A DNA stretch of 64,000 bases from Hamadaea sp013361475. Its GTDB lineage: Bacteria > Actinomycetota > Actinomycetes > Mycobacteriales > Micromonosporaceae. The notes beneath the pieces are model-generated. The model searched no databases and was not told the DNA's origin. It worked only from the letters and a program-made list of their open reading frames with translations. The position numbers were made by a program, and so were the translations under genes. Location of the stretch: the NCBI RefSeq assembly GCF_040654195.1, contig NZ_JBFAHM010000017.1:1-64000 (forward strand), written 5' to 3'. Position 1 is the first letter of the stretch, and each line of letters begins with the position of its first letter. Below are positions 24,943 to 33,631 of this stretch, piece after piece.

Positions 24943-25509
24943 TCAGCGCAGGACCGAGTCGACGATCACGCGTACCGCCTCTGGCGTCGGCGGCCCGGCG
25001 GTGCGGTCGGCGAACTGCAGATGAGCGGTGCCGATCAGCATCGCGCCAAGAGTTTGCGGGTCGGCGGCCGGATCCACCCGCCCCAGTCGCTGTTCGGCCG
25101 CCAGATACTCGCCGAGCATGATCGCGCCCTCGGTCAGCACCGGCACCCCGGCCGGCCAGGTACGCCGCAGCCGTACCCGCAGCTGCGACCGGAAGGTGAC
25201 CAGCGGGACGATCGCCAGGGCGACCGAGCTGAGCAACGCCGTCAACGCCTCGGTGACGTTGTCGGCGACGGTTCCGACGCCGACCGCGTCGGTGAGCGCG
25301 GGCGGTGTCTGCCCGACGCGGTCGAGGACGAACTCGGCGAGGAACTCGTCGAAGTCGGCGAAGTGCTTGTGCAGTACGCCTTTGGCCACCCCGGCCTCGT
25401 CGGTCACCGCCCGGCTCGTCAGCGCGCTCGGCCCGTCGCGGAGCAGGATGCGCTCGGCCGCGTCGAACAGCTGCTGGCGTACGTCGCGCAGGGCTACGCC
25501 GGTCGGCAC
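24943..25509 (-). CDS. TetR-family repressor
   Basis: A 188-residue regulator. The N-terminal helix-turn-helix (LFDAAERILLRDGPSALTS then AGVAKGVLHKHFADFDEFL) is typical, and the helical C-terminal ~130 residues form the ligand pocket and dimer face. The GTG at 25509 follows GGGAG at good spacing. It is divergent from a methyltransferase gene with two palindromes between them (25528-25563), the probable operators for its own gene and the target. The effector is unknown. Confidence 0.9.
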   Translation of the reverse strand: MPTGVALRDVRQQLFDAAERILLRDGPSALTSRAVTDEAGVAKGVLHKHFADFDEFLAEFVLDRVGQTPPALTDAVGVGTVADNVTEALTALLSSVALAIVPLVTFRSQLRVRLRRTWPAGVPVLTEGAIMLGEYLAAEQRLGRVDPAADPQTLGAMLIGTAHLQFADRTAGPPTPEAVRVIVDSVLR

Positions 25510-25527
25510 AGGTGACTCCCATTGCAG

Positions 25528-25563
25528 AGTGGGCAAGCGCCCACTAGTGTGGGCACATGCCCA
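25528..25563. promoter_or_regulatory. Two palindromic operators between tetR and methyltransferase
   Basis: AGTGGGC-AAGC-GCCCACT (25528-25545) is a perfect 18-bp palindrome. TGGGCA-CA-TGCCCA (25550-25563) is a second and covers the methyltransferase ATG. They share the core TGGGC/GCCCA. A weak promoter TTGCAG-N16-TAGTGT reads right with the first palindrome between its hexamers. This layout is typical of a TetR repressor controlling both genes. Confidence 0.7.
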
Positions 25564-26342
25564 TTCTAGAGCCTCACCAAGATCGCAGGACGGCGGAGTC
25601 GTTCGGCGTCGACGCAGACCGCTATGACCGCACCCGGCCGGCCTACCCGGCCGACCTGATCGGGCGGATCGTCGAGCTGAGCCCCGGCCGGGAGATCCTT
25701 GACGTCGGCTGCGGCACCGGCATCGCCGCCCGGCAGTTCCAGGCCGCGGGCTGCGCGGTCCTCGGCGTCGAGCCCGATCCGCGCATGGCGGCGTACGCCC
25801 AGACCACCGGCGTCCAGGCCGAGGTGGCGACCTTCGAGGACTGGGACGCCCGCGGGCGGCGGTTCGACGCCGTAGTCGCCGGAACAGCGTGGCACTGGAT
25901 CGACCCCGTCGCCGGCGCGGCCAAGGCCGCCGACGTGCTGCGGCCGGAGGGCGTGCTCGCCCCGTTCGGCCACGCCTTCGAGCCGCCCGCCGAGATCGCG
26001 GCCGCGAGCGCGGACGTCCTCCGCCGCGTTTTCCCGCAGGCGCCGGTGCCACCCGCCGGGATCTCCATCCTCGACGGTTACCAGGGGATGTACGTCAAGT
26101 TCGCGGCGGCGGCGCAGGAGACCGGGCGGTTCGCCGACCCCCAGCCCTTCCGGTTCGACTGGCAACGTGCGTACGCCCGCGACCAGTGGCTGGCGCAGCT
26201 GCCGACCTCCGGCGGCCTCACCCGGCTCGCGCCGGACCAGCTGGCCGAAGTGCTCGCCGCCGTCGGCGCGGCGATCGACCAGCTCGGCGGCACTTTCACG
26301 ATGCGCTACGCCACCGTCGGCTTCACCGCCGTCCGCCGTTAG
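25557..26342 (+). CDS. Class I SAM-dependent methyltransferase
   Basis: A 261-residue enzyme. Motif I is ILDVGCGTGIAARQF (about 46-60), the acidic residue binding the ribose is in VEPDPRM, and the Methyltransf_11 core ends near VLRPEGVLA. The C-terminal half is typical of small-molecule methyltransferases found beside TetR genes. The substrate is unknown. The start codon lies inside the second palindrome and only about six bases after a possible -10, so the mRNA may be leaderless. Confidence 0.92.
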   Translation: MPILEPHQDRRTAESFGVDADRYDRTRPAYPADLIGRIVELSPGREILDVGCGTGIAARQFQAAGCAVLGVEPDPRMAAYAQTTGVQAEVATFEDWDARGRRFDAVVAGTAWHWIDPVAGAAKAADVLRPEGVLAPFGHAFEPPAEIAAASADVLRRVFPQAPVPPAGISILDGYQGMYVKFAAAAQETGRFADPQPFRFDWQRAYARDQWLAQLPTSGGLTRLAPDQLAEVLAAVGAAIDQLGGTFTMRYATVGFTAVRR

Positions 26343-26482
26343 CCGATCCCGCTCAGCACGCGCGCCAACCCGTAGCGGAACAGCCGGTCCGGCCGGTCCT
26401 CGGCATGCGGGGTCTCCGCGTCGAGCATGATGCGGCTGAGCTGCGGATACCGTCCACTGCCGATGACGGCGTCCCCGTATGG
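26339..26482 (-). pseudogene. C-terminal remnant of a TetR-family gene
   Basis: Read leftward, about 45 codons with normal codon use encode the end of a TetR ligand-binding domain, including GSGRYPQLSRIMLDAE and RLFRYGLARVLSGIG, then a stop at 26339-26341. No helix-turn-helix, start codon or upstream TetR sequence exists: beyond about 26480 the strand is antisense to hydrolase coding sequence. The N-terminal three quarters of the gene have been lost. It converges with and overlaps the methyltransferase end by 4 bp. Confidence 0.7.
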
Positions 26483-27102
26483 CTCGCGAGATCGAGGACG
26501 TCGCAGCCCTCGCCGAAGCGACGGGAGCGAGCCGGGTCTTCGGCCTCAGCTCCGGCGGCTTGATCGCCCTGTACGCCGCCCGCACCCTGCCGCAGCTCCA
26601 CCGTGTGGCCGCTTACGAACCGCCCCTGTCCATCGGCGGCTCAGTGCCGATCGCGTGGCTGGACCGTTTCGATCGAGAGATCGCCGTCGGCGAACGGGGT
26701 AGGGCGCTGGTCACCGCGCTCAAGTCGATGGGCGTCGAGCCGCTGTTCAACCGGGTGCCCCGGCCGGTGCTCGACCTGGTGATGCCGCTGACGGTCCGGC
26801 TGCAGCGCGACGCCCCGGCAGGCGACGTGACGATCGAGGCGCTCACCCCGACCATGCACTTCGACATGGCACTCGTCCGCGAAACCGCCGACACAGCGGA
26901 CGAGCTCGCCCATCTCGACGCCCAGGTCCTGCTGCTCGGCGGCAGCCGCAGCCCCGCCTACCTCGGCACCGCCCTCGACGCGCTCACCAGCGCCATCCCC
27001 GGCGCGCAGCGCCGGACGCTGCCCGGCCTCGGCCACTCCGGCCCCGAAGACGACGGCCGTCCGGAGCTCGTGGCCGAGGTGCTCCGCGACTTCTTCCGCT
27101 GA
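26479..27102 (+). pseudogene. N-terminally truncated alpha/beta-hydrolase
   Basis: The 207 codons begin at what is normally an internal helix (AREIEDVAALAEATG), directly before the nucleophile elbow VFGLSSGGLIAL; the catalytic histidine is in LPGLGHSG. Full-length relatives have about 70 further N-terminal residues with the oxyanion hole. Here an in-frame TGA lies five codons upstream. The break coincides with the break of the oppositely oriented TetR remnant. A short protein may still be made from ATG 26479, but it should be inactive. Confidence 0.7.
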
Positions 27103-27112
27103 TCCGTCTCGG

Positions 27113-27703
27113 TTAGTGCGTCTCGGCTCGGAAATTGTGCCCGAGCCGCTCGCCCAGCCCGAAGTAGTGCCGGAAGTTATAGATGAGCGGACTCCACCGG
27201 CGGGGATCGACGTGATCGGTGCCGGGCACGACGATCTCCGGGTCGGCGTGCACGGCCACGACGCTCGCCTGCGCGATGAGGAAATCGTCGGCGGCGTTGT
27301 GGCTCACCGCCTCGACGTGCGCCTCCAGCTGCAGCGGGCACTCCGCGACGCGCGGTGGGCGTACCTTCACCGACGGCACCGGCGTCAGCCCGGCCGCGCC
27401 GAACTTGTCGCGTTCATGCCGATAGGCCGCCCGCTTGTGGTCCGGCACCGGCCACGCGCCGGTCAGGTCCGCGAGGCGCTCCACGGCGGCCCACTGCCGT
27501 GGTCCCGGCACGCTGATCACGACTTCCGGCCGCTTCGCCAAGTTGTACGCCGTATGCCCGGCCGGTCCGAGCCCCAGCACGAGGGTGTGCCCGAGCGCCC
27601 AAGCCGACGAGTTCGGGGCGAGATTGGCGCTGCCGTCGTCGTTCTCGGTGGACAGCAGCACGACCGGGGTGCCGAAATAGAGGATCTTCGGGGCGATGAT
27701 CAT
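27113..27703 (-). CDS. Flavin reductase-like FMN-binding split-barrel protein
   Basis: A 196-residue protein of the flavin reductase-like/DIM6 group. It starts MIIAPKILYFGTPVVLLST and continues NLAPNSSAWALGHTLVLGL, where the Asn-x-Ala-Pro loop binds the flavin phosphate. It probably binds FMN and serves as a reductase or its partner. The ATG at 27703 is a clean start. It is divergent from an ArsR-like regulator at 27769 with only 65 bp between, so the regulator probably controls it. Confidence 0.88.
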   Translation of the reverse strand: MIIAPKILYFGTPVVLLSTENDDGSANLAPNSSAWALGHTLVLGLGPAGHTAYNLAKRPEVVISVPGPRQWAAVERLADLTGAWPVPDHKRAAYRHERDKFGAAGLTPVPSVKVRPPRVAECPLQLEAHVEAVSHNAADDFLIAQASVVAVHADPEIVVPGTDHVDPRRWSPLIYNFRHYFGLGERLGHNFRAETH

Positions 27704-27768
27704 GTCGCCGACGCTAATCCCGGTACGCTTCGGCGCCGGCCGAACCGTGACTGCGGCATCATTGCCTG

Positions 27769-28446
27769 ATGACCACGCCTGACCTGGCCGGATTCGCCGC
27801 CCTGCTGGCCGACCGCACACGCGCCGGCTTCTGCCTGGCGCTGCTGGACGGCCGGGCGTGGACCGTCTCCGAACTCGCCCGCCACAGCGGCGTGGCCGCG
27901 TCGACCGCCACCGAACACGTCCACCGCCTCGTCGCCGGAGGCATCGCCGTCGAACACCGCCAAGGACGGCACCGCTACGTCCGCATCCGCGACGAGGAGA
28001 CCGCCGCCCTGATCGAAGCCATGGCGCAGGCGGCCCCGAAGATCCGCGTACCGGTCCGGGGACTGGCCGACGACCGGCGCGGCAAAGCACTGGCCTACGC
28101 ACGCACCTGCTACGACCACCTCGCCGGCGCGCTCGGCGTCACCCTCGCCCGGGCCATGACCGAGCACGGCTTCGTCACCTGGACCGACGGCCCCGCGCTG
28201 ACCAAGCCGGGCGCTGCCTGGCTCACCGACCTCGGCGTGGTCCTGCCCGCCCCGTCCCGCCGGCCGCCGTTGCGCGGCTGCCTGGACTGGACCGAACGCG
28301 TCGAACATCTCGGCGGCGCCATCGGCGCGGCACTGTGCGCGTATGCCAAAGCCGACGGCTGGGTCACCCCGATCGGCACCGGACGCGCGCTCGCCGTCAC
28401 CGAGCGAGGTCGCGCCGTCCTCGGTCCCTGGGGCGCCATCCCCTGA
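27769..28446 (+). CDS. ArsR-like winged-helix regulator
   Basis: A 225-residue transcription factor. The N-terminal winged helix (about 8-75; WTVSELARHSGVAASTATEHVHRLVAGG) is followed by an unusual ~140-residue C-terminal region repeated in fold, with two short winged-helix-like blocks (about 130-165 and 185-222). ArsR proteins this long usually sense redox state or small molecules. There is no obvious metal-binding CxC. It is divergent from the flavin reductase gene. Confidence 0.88.
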   Translation: MTTPDLAGFAALLADRTRAGFCLALLDGRAWTVSELARHSGVAASTATEHVHRLVAGGIAVEHRQGRHRYVRIRDEETAALIEAMAQAAPKIRVPVRGLADDRRGKALAYARTCYDHLAGALGVTLARAMTEHGFVTWTDGPALTKPGAAWLTDLGVVLPAPSRRPPLRGCLDWTERVEHLGGAIGAALCAYAKADGWVTPIGTGRALAVTERGRAVLGPWGAIP

Positions 28447-28562
28447 GGTCCCGATTTCGCCACCGGACTAGATCCGCATCCCGGTACGTGTCGGAGTCCG
28501 GGCTGCCCGCGACACATTTCGGGCTGGCGATCACGGTCCGTCGCGTGTGGACAGTTCGGAGG

Positions 28563-29582
28563 TCAGCGGCCGTCTACGCGGCGGCCGGCTTCGCCGAAGA
28601 CCCAGTCGCTGGTCTGCGCGATGAACTCGGTGGGGAAGCCGACGGAGAAGTCGGCGGCTTCGGTCAGACGGCGTACCACTTCGTCCGGGAGAGTGAGGTC
28701 CAGCGCGCCGAGATTGTCGGCGAGCTGGGTGACGGACCGCGCGCCCACGATCGGGTGGACGGTCTGCGAGCGGGCGCGGACCCAAGCCAGGGCGACCTGC
28801 GACGGCGTGGCGCCCAATTCGTCGGCGGCCTGCTGGACCGCGCGGGCGACCGTGTGATCGCGCTCGGACAGGTTCGCCGCGGTGAGGCGGCTGGTGGCTT
28901 CGGCGGTCCCGTCGGTGTACTTGCCGGACAGGATGCCGCCCGCGAGCGGACTCCACGCCGCGACGGACATTCCGGTGGCCTCGGCCATCGGCAGCAGTTC
29001 CCGTTCGATGTCGCGGTTGAGCAGGCTGTAGGGGACCTGCAACCCGGCGAACGCCGTCCAGCCGTGCCATTGAGCCAGCACGTTCGCGCGAGCGACCACC
29101 CAGGCCGGCGCGTCGGAGATGCCGATGTACAGCACCTTTCCGGCCCGGATGACGTCGTCGAGCGCGCGCATGGTCTCCTCGACCGGGGTGTGGCGATCCC
29201 AGAGGTGCACCCAGTAGACGTCGACGTAGTCGGTGCGCAGCCGCTGCAGGCTGGTCTCCAGGGAGCGGACCAGGTTCTTGCGGTGGTTGCCGGCGGCGTT
29301 GGGGTCGCGGCCGTTGCGGGAGACGGTGTACTTGGTCGCCAGCACGAAATCGTCGCGGCGGCCCTCGAGCAGTTCGCCGAGGAACTCCTCGCTCGCGCCG
29401 CCCCGGTAGTTGACCGCGGTGTCGACGACGTTGCCGCCGGCCTCGGCGTAATGGTCGAGGATGCGGCGGCACTCGTCCAAGGGTGCGCCGACCCCGCCCT
29501 GCTCGCCGAAGGTCATCGCGCCGAGGAAGACTTCCGAGACGCGGAGGCCGGTGTTGCCGAACAGGCGATAGCGCATGATCAT
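28563..29582 (-). CDS. Aldo/keto reductase
   Basis: A 339-residue NADPH-dependent reductase of the YghZ/voltage-channel-beta-subunit-like group. The N-terminus has FLGAMTFG, the catalytic block is NVVDTAVNY, with lysine in VLATKYTVSR and histidine in VYWVHLWD; the C-terminal VGARSVTQLADN binds the cofactor phosphate. Its ATG overlaps the stop of the upstream GH95 gene (TGATG), so the two are coupled. A sugar-derived carbonyl is a likely substrate by context. ATG at 29576 is an alternative start. Confidence 0.92.
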   Translation of the reverse strand: MIMRYRLFGNTGLRVSEVFLGAMTFGEQGGVGAPLDECRRILDHYAEAGGNVVDTAVNYRGGASEEFLGELLEGRRDDFVLATKYTVSRNGRDPNAAGNHRKNLVRSLETSLQRLRTDYVDVYWVHLWDRHTPVEETMRALDDVIRAGKVLYIGISDAPAWVVARANVLAQWHGWTAFAGLQVPYSLLNRDIERELLPMAEATGMSVAAWSPLAGGILSGKYTDGTAEATSRLTAANLSERDHTVARAVQQAADELGATPSQVALAWVRARSQTVHPIVGARSVTQLADNLGALDLTLPDEVVRRLTEAADFSVGFPTEFIAQTSDWVFGEAGRRVDGR

Positions 29583-31888
29583 CAGCGTACCGTGTGGCGG
29601 TCTCCCGCTGCGAGCGTGACCCGTTCCCGGCGTCCACTTGCGACAACGTCCACAGTGGTGGGAACGGTCGCGATCAGGCGGGCGCCGGCGAGCCTACCAT
29701 CGGCCCAGGTCAGCTCCTCGATCGTCACACCGCCCCGGGCGCGCAGACCGGTGACACGGCCCGACGGCCACGCCGACGGCAACGCGGGCAGCAGCTCGAC
29801 CACCGGTACGCCGTCCGCCAGCCCGTGGCTCTGCACGAGCAGCTCGGCGATGGCGGCGGTGACGCCGAAGTTGCCGTCGATCTGGAACGGGGGATGAGCG
29901 CAGAGCAGCGCCGGATAGACCCCGCCACCCTGGAACTGTCCGTCCGACCGGACCGGGGTGAGGTATTCGCCGATCAGGCGGTGGGCGGCGTCGCCGTCGC
30001 GCAGCCGGGCCCAGAGCCCGATCTTCCAGGCGATGGACCAGCCCGTTCCGGCGTCCCGCCGCAGTTCCAGCGACCGCCGCGCGGCGGCTTCGAGCGCGGG
30101 ATCCCCGGTGGACGCACGGCCCGGGTAGAAGCCGACAAGGTGCGAGACGTGCCGGTGGTGCGGCTCGACCTCGGTACGCTCGGCCGACCACTCCAGCAGC
30201 TGACCTCGACCGCCGATCCGCACCGGGGAGAGCCGGGGGAGTGCCTGCCGGGCCTCCTCGATCGCGGCCTGGTCCCCGGGTTCGACCGTTCCGAGCGCGG
30301 CCTCGGCCTCGATCAGGAACTCGAAGAGTTCCCGGGCCAGCACGAGGTCCATGACCGTGCCTTCCTCCACACTGGCCGCACCGTCGGGCGTCACGAACTG
30401 GTTCTCCGGACTGGTCGACGGCGACGTGATCAGGTGGCCGTCGGCGTTCTCGACGAGCAGATCAAGGACGAAGCGGGCGGCGTCGGCCGCGATCGGCAGC
30501 GCCTGCCGCAGGAAGTCCAGGTCACGCCCGAACCGCCAGTGCTCGGCCAGATGCGTGACCAGCCACGCCCCGGCCATCGGCCACTGCGCCCACATCGGAT
30601 CGCCCTGACCGAGCCCCACCGGGACGGTGATCCGCCACAGGTCGGTGTTGTGGTGGCACGTCCAGCCGCGGGCGGCGTAGATCCCACGGGCGGTCGCCCG
30701 GCCGGACTCCGCCAGTTCACCGATCATCCGCAGCAGCGGCTCGTGGCACTCGGCCAGCGCCGTCGTCTCGGCCGGCCAGTAGTTCATCTCGGCGTTGACG
30801 TTCACCGTGTACTCGCAGTTCCACGGCGGCACGACATGCGGGTTCCAGACGCCCTGCAGGTTCGCCGGCTGCGTACCGGGGCGGGAGGAGGCGGCCAGCA
30901 GATATCGGCCGAACGCGAAGGCCAGGACCGGCAGCTGCTCGTCGGTCTCCCCGGCGGCCCGGCGCTCCAGCCGTTCATCGGTCGGCCACCCGGATCGGTC
31001 GTCCTCGGTGTCCACGGTCAGCGTGACCCGGTCCATCAGCGCCCGATGCTCGGCGACGTGCGCTGCCTTGACGGCGGCCCAGCCCGCCTGGCGAGCCCGA
31101 TCGACATCGGCCCGAGCCGCCTGCTCGTAACCGTGTTTGGCCGGCGGCCGATCCCAGCCGTCGAAGCTCGTCCGGATCGCGACATAGACGGTCGCCGACC
31201 GGGCATGCCGGATGCTGACCGTGTCCACAGTGGTCTGGACTTCGCCGCCGTCCGAGTCCAGCTGGAAGACGGCGTACGCCCACATCGAGTCGTCGTCGGC
31301 GGCCACTTCGCCGTCCCGGCGGGGCCACGGGATCACATGCCGGGGTGCGGACACCGTCAGCGAAAGGCCGTCGCCGTCCGGCCGGATCTCGGCTCTCTGC
31401 TGCGGCGTCGTCCAGCGCAGGTCGGCGTTCACACCGTCGTCCCCGTGGCTTTCCAGCCGGATCACGACGACCTGGTGGCCGGCGCTGGCGAGCACCTCCT
31501 GGCGGAACCCGCCGCGGTCGACGATCGAGACGCCGTCGCGCAGGTCGAGGCTCCGCCGGTAGGTCCCGCCGCCCTCCGGGCTCACCAGGGTCATCTCCAG
31601 ATCCCCGACCGGCTGGTACGCCTCCGCGTCCGCGCCCTGCGTCCGCCGGAGCAGGTCGCCCGCCGCGACGAATGCGCCCTCCCGGACGAGGCGGCGTACC
31701 TCGTCGAGCAGGCCCGCAGGCACCTCGGGAACGGTCGTGTCGCCCGGGCCGGACCAGAAGGTGTCCTCGTTGAGGCTGATCCGTTCGACGGGGAAACCGC
31801 CGTGCACCATCGCACCCAGGCGGCCGTTGCCCACCGGCGTCGCCTCTTCCCAGGCGGCGGCGGGACGCGCGAAGATCAATTCCGGCAC
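29582..31888 (-). CDS. GH95-family glycoside hydrolase (alpha-L-fucosidase type)
   Basis: A 768-residue enzyme: an N-terminal beta-sandwich (about 1-260), a linker, an (alpha/alpha)6 barrel (about 300-680) and a C-terminal beta domain. Family blocks include ATPVGNGRLGAMVHGG, the NAEMNYWPAE and SPENQF segments with the acid catalyst, and QIDGNFGVTAAIAELL with the conserved aspartate. No signal peptide is seen, so it probably acts on imported oligosaccharides, removing alpha-fucosyl or alpha-galactosyl residues from glycans. The GTG at 31888 is very close to its promoter. Confidence 0.92.
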   Translation of the reverse strand: MPELIFARPAAAWEEATPVGNGRLGAMVHGGFPVERISLNEDTFWSGPGDTTVPEVPAGLLDEVRRLVREGAFVAAGDLLRRTQGADAEAYQPVGDLEMTLVSPEGGGTYRRSLDLRDGVSIVDRGGFRQEVLASAGHQVVVIRLESHGDDGVNADLRWTTPQQRAEIRPDGDGLSLTVSAPRHVIPWPRRDGEVAADDDSMWAYAVFQLDSDGGEVQTTVDTVSIRHARSATVYVAIRTSFDGWDRPPAKHGYEQAARADVDRARQAGWAAVKAAHVAEHRALMDRVTLTVDTEDDRSGWPTDERLERRAAGETDEQLPVLAFAFGRYLLAASSRPGTQPANLQGVWNPHVVPPWNCEYTVNVNAEMNYWPAETTALAECHEPLLRMIGELAESGRATARGIYAARGWTCHHNTDLWRITVPVGLGQGDPMWAQWPMAGAWLVTHLAEHWRFGRDLDFLRQALPIAADAARFVLDLLVENADGHLITSPSTSPENQFVTPDGAASVEEGTVMDLVLARELFEFLIEAEAALGTVEPGDQAAIEEARQALPRLSPVRIGGRGQLLEWSAERTEVEPHHRHVSHLVGFYPGRASTGDPALEAAARRSLELRRDAGTGWSIAWKIGLWARLRDGDAAHRLIGEYLTPVRSDGQFQGGGVYPALLCAHPPFQIDGNFGVTAAIAELLVQSHGLADGVPVVELLPALPSAWPSGRVTGLRARGGVTIEELTWADGRLAGARLIATVPTTVDVVASGRRERVTLAAGDRHTVR

Positions 31889-31895
31889 GGTCGCC

Positions 31896-31925
31896 AGGAT
31901 AGGCTTTGTTTGGCGTCCAACCAAA
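31896..31925 (-). promoter_or_regulatory. GH95 promoter with palindromic operator
   Basis: On the minus strand TTGGTT (31924-31919), 17 bases, then TATCCT (31901-31896) is a strong promoter. It lies seven bases before the GTG, which predicts a leaderless mRNA. TTTGG-N7-CCAAA (31909-31925) and the inner TTGG-CGT-CCAA overlap the -35 and spacer, as expected for a sugar-responsive repressor. Confidence 0.6.
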
Positions 31926-31945
31926 TGTGGTCAGCCGCCAAGGCG

Positions 31946-32776
31946 TCAGGTTGTCAGGTCGGCGGGGACGGCCACATCCGCTGAGTGGTAAAGCTCCCGG
32001 ACCTGCTCGGTGTCGGCCCCGGCGCACACTTCCGCGACGCGATCGATCAACTGGTCGTAGTCGGGGCCGGTCGCGCCTCGATAGGAGGCCTCCATGCGAC
32101 CCCACTCGTCCCAGGGCAGAGTCTCGATCTGCATCAACGCCGCGAGGTCGCGGATGGCGTTGCCGCGGATCTCGGCCGGTCCCCATGCGTCGTCGGTGTG
32201 GTTGACGCCGAACGTGGCCGGATCGGCGTCGCCCCTCCGCACGAGCTGCCAGGCCTCGCCGCCGGTCAGGAACTCGCCCGGCGCGAGGTCATCGGGGCGC
32301 GGCACAGCGGAGCCGTCGAGGATCTCCGGATCGATCCGGACCCACCGGCCGCCGGACGAGTCGTCACCAGACCAGTATTCGACGACCCAGTGGTCGACGT
32401 GCCGGCCCGGCCGGAAATAGGACGCGAATCCGCATCGAGCCCGCGCCGGGATGCGGTGCGCCTGCAGCAGAGCCACCGAGACCGTCGCGAAGTGGCGGCA
32501 CGTGCCGACCACCCGTTGCCGAGGCTCGCGGTGCTTGGTCAGCGGCGCGGGATCGATCGCGAGCAGCTCGTCGAGGATACGGGTCACCGGCCGGATCGCC
32601 TGCGCGCCCAGACGGATCTCCGGCAGACCCAGTGAACCGGTCTCGGCCGGGTGGACGATCAGCCCGGCGACGGCGCGGCAGACCGCGACGGGGTCGCCGG
32701 GCACCTCGGCGGCCAGCTGCCGCTGATCCGGCGTGAGCGCGGTGAAGACGCCGGGAGTTGAGTAGTCGATCGGCAT
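31946..32776 (-). CDS. Transglutaminase-like superfamily protein
   Basis: A 276-residue cytosolic protein with a transglutaminase/protease-like core. The catalytic Cys is in VVGTCRHFATVSVALLQ (about 90), the His in RHVDHWVVEYW, and an Asp in RWVRIDPEIL. A GFASYF-type strand sits between. The family includes peptidases, amidases and crosslinking enzymes; which applies is unknown. The start is ATG 32776, after a 54-bp gap from the gene upstream on the same strand. Confidence 0.85.
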   Translation of the reverse strand: MPIDYSTPGVFTALTPDQRQLAAEVPGDPVAVCRAVAGLIVHPAETGSLGLPEIRLGAQAIRPVTRILDELLAIDPAPLTKHREPRQRVVGTCRHFATVSVALLQAHRIPARARCGFASYFRPGRHVDHWVVEYWSGDDSSGGRWVRIDPEILDGSAVPRPDDLAPGEFLTGGEAWQLVRRGDADPATFGVNHTDDAWGPAEIRGNAIRDLAALMQIETLPWDEWGRMEASYRGATGPDYDQLIDRVAEVCAGADTEQVRELYHSADVAVPADLTT

Positions 32777-32830
32777 GGACGCCACGCTATGCGCCGGGTA
32801 CGACATCCGCGCCTCCACCGAGGAAGGGCA

Positions 32831-33520
32831 CTACCTCGCAGATCCGCCTTCGACGGTGCGGCGGATGTCGGCGATCCCGTACTCCATGCGCGTACGCACC
32901 TCGGCCGCCCGCTCGGCGGGCAGCACCCGGGCGGTCCACACGAGACGGCTGCGCCCTTCCGCGGCGGGGAAGACCTGGAACTCGGCCTCATGGTGATCCA
33001 GCGGCGGCCGGGCACCCTCGACGACGGCGTACGCCAAACGACGGGAGGAGTCGTCGACCGCCCGGATGATTTCGCGGATCACGTGACCGTCGGGAAAGGT
33101 CAGGAACCGCTGGCCGCCGTCGATCCGCGTACCGGTGACCCGGTCCGGCAGCAGCCGGGTGTGGACCGCGCCGACGTCGCGAATGACGTCCCAGACCCGC
33201 TCGGGGCGTACGCCGATGTCGGTCTCCACCTCGATCGCCGGTGCGACCGACTCCAGCAGCGCTGACGCCCTGGCGCGGTCGGCTTCGACCACGTCGTCGA
33301 GTTCCGGAGGAGCGGATACGGCCAGACACATGGCGAGCGCCGTCGCGGCTTCGGCGTGGCGCCCCTGGTGGAGCAGCAGATCGCCGAGGGCACACCAGGC
33401 GGTGACCTGCGTGACCGCGTCGCCCGCCGTCGCCGCCGTGCGCAGCTCCGCCTCGCCCCGGACGGCATCGCCTGCGTCCAGCAGGCGCAAAGCATTCGTC
33501 AGGCGGAGGCCGGCCAGCAT
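32831..33520 (-). CDS. SRPBCC-domain protein with helical N-terminus
   Basis: A 229-residue protein. The first ~90 residues are Ala/Leu-rich helical repeats that look like one or two TPR units (LDAGDAVRGEAELRTAAT, LLLHQGRHAEAATAL). The rest is a START/polyketide-cyclase-type domain (about 95-229; DIGVRPERVWDVIRDVG). This fusion is unusual and its ligand is unknown. It is upstream of the transglutaminase-like gene on the same strand and may be co-transcribed with it. Confidence 0.75.
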   Translation of the reverse strand: MLAGLRLTNALRLLDAGDAVRGEAELRTAATAGDAVTQVTAWCALGDLLLHQGRHAEAATALAMCLAVSAPPELDDVVEADRARASALLESVAPAIEVETDIGVRPERVWDVIRDVGAVHTRLLPDRVTGTRIDGGQRFLTFPDGHVIREIIRAVDDSSRRLAYAVVEGARPPLDHHEAEFQVFPAAEGRSRLVWTARVLPAERAAEVRTRMEYGIADIRRTVEGGSAR

Positions 33521-33631
33521 TCAGGTAGCTTAGCGACCCATCCTTCGCCGTCCCGACACTGCTACTCGATGGGCGGAACAGTCGGGTTTCCGCCACCCGG
33601 GCAAGCCGTCCGCGGCCACACTGCTCGGGTG

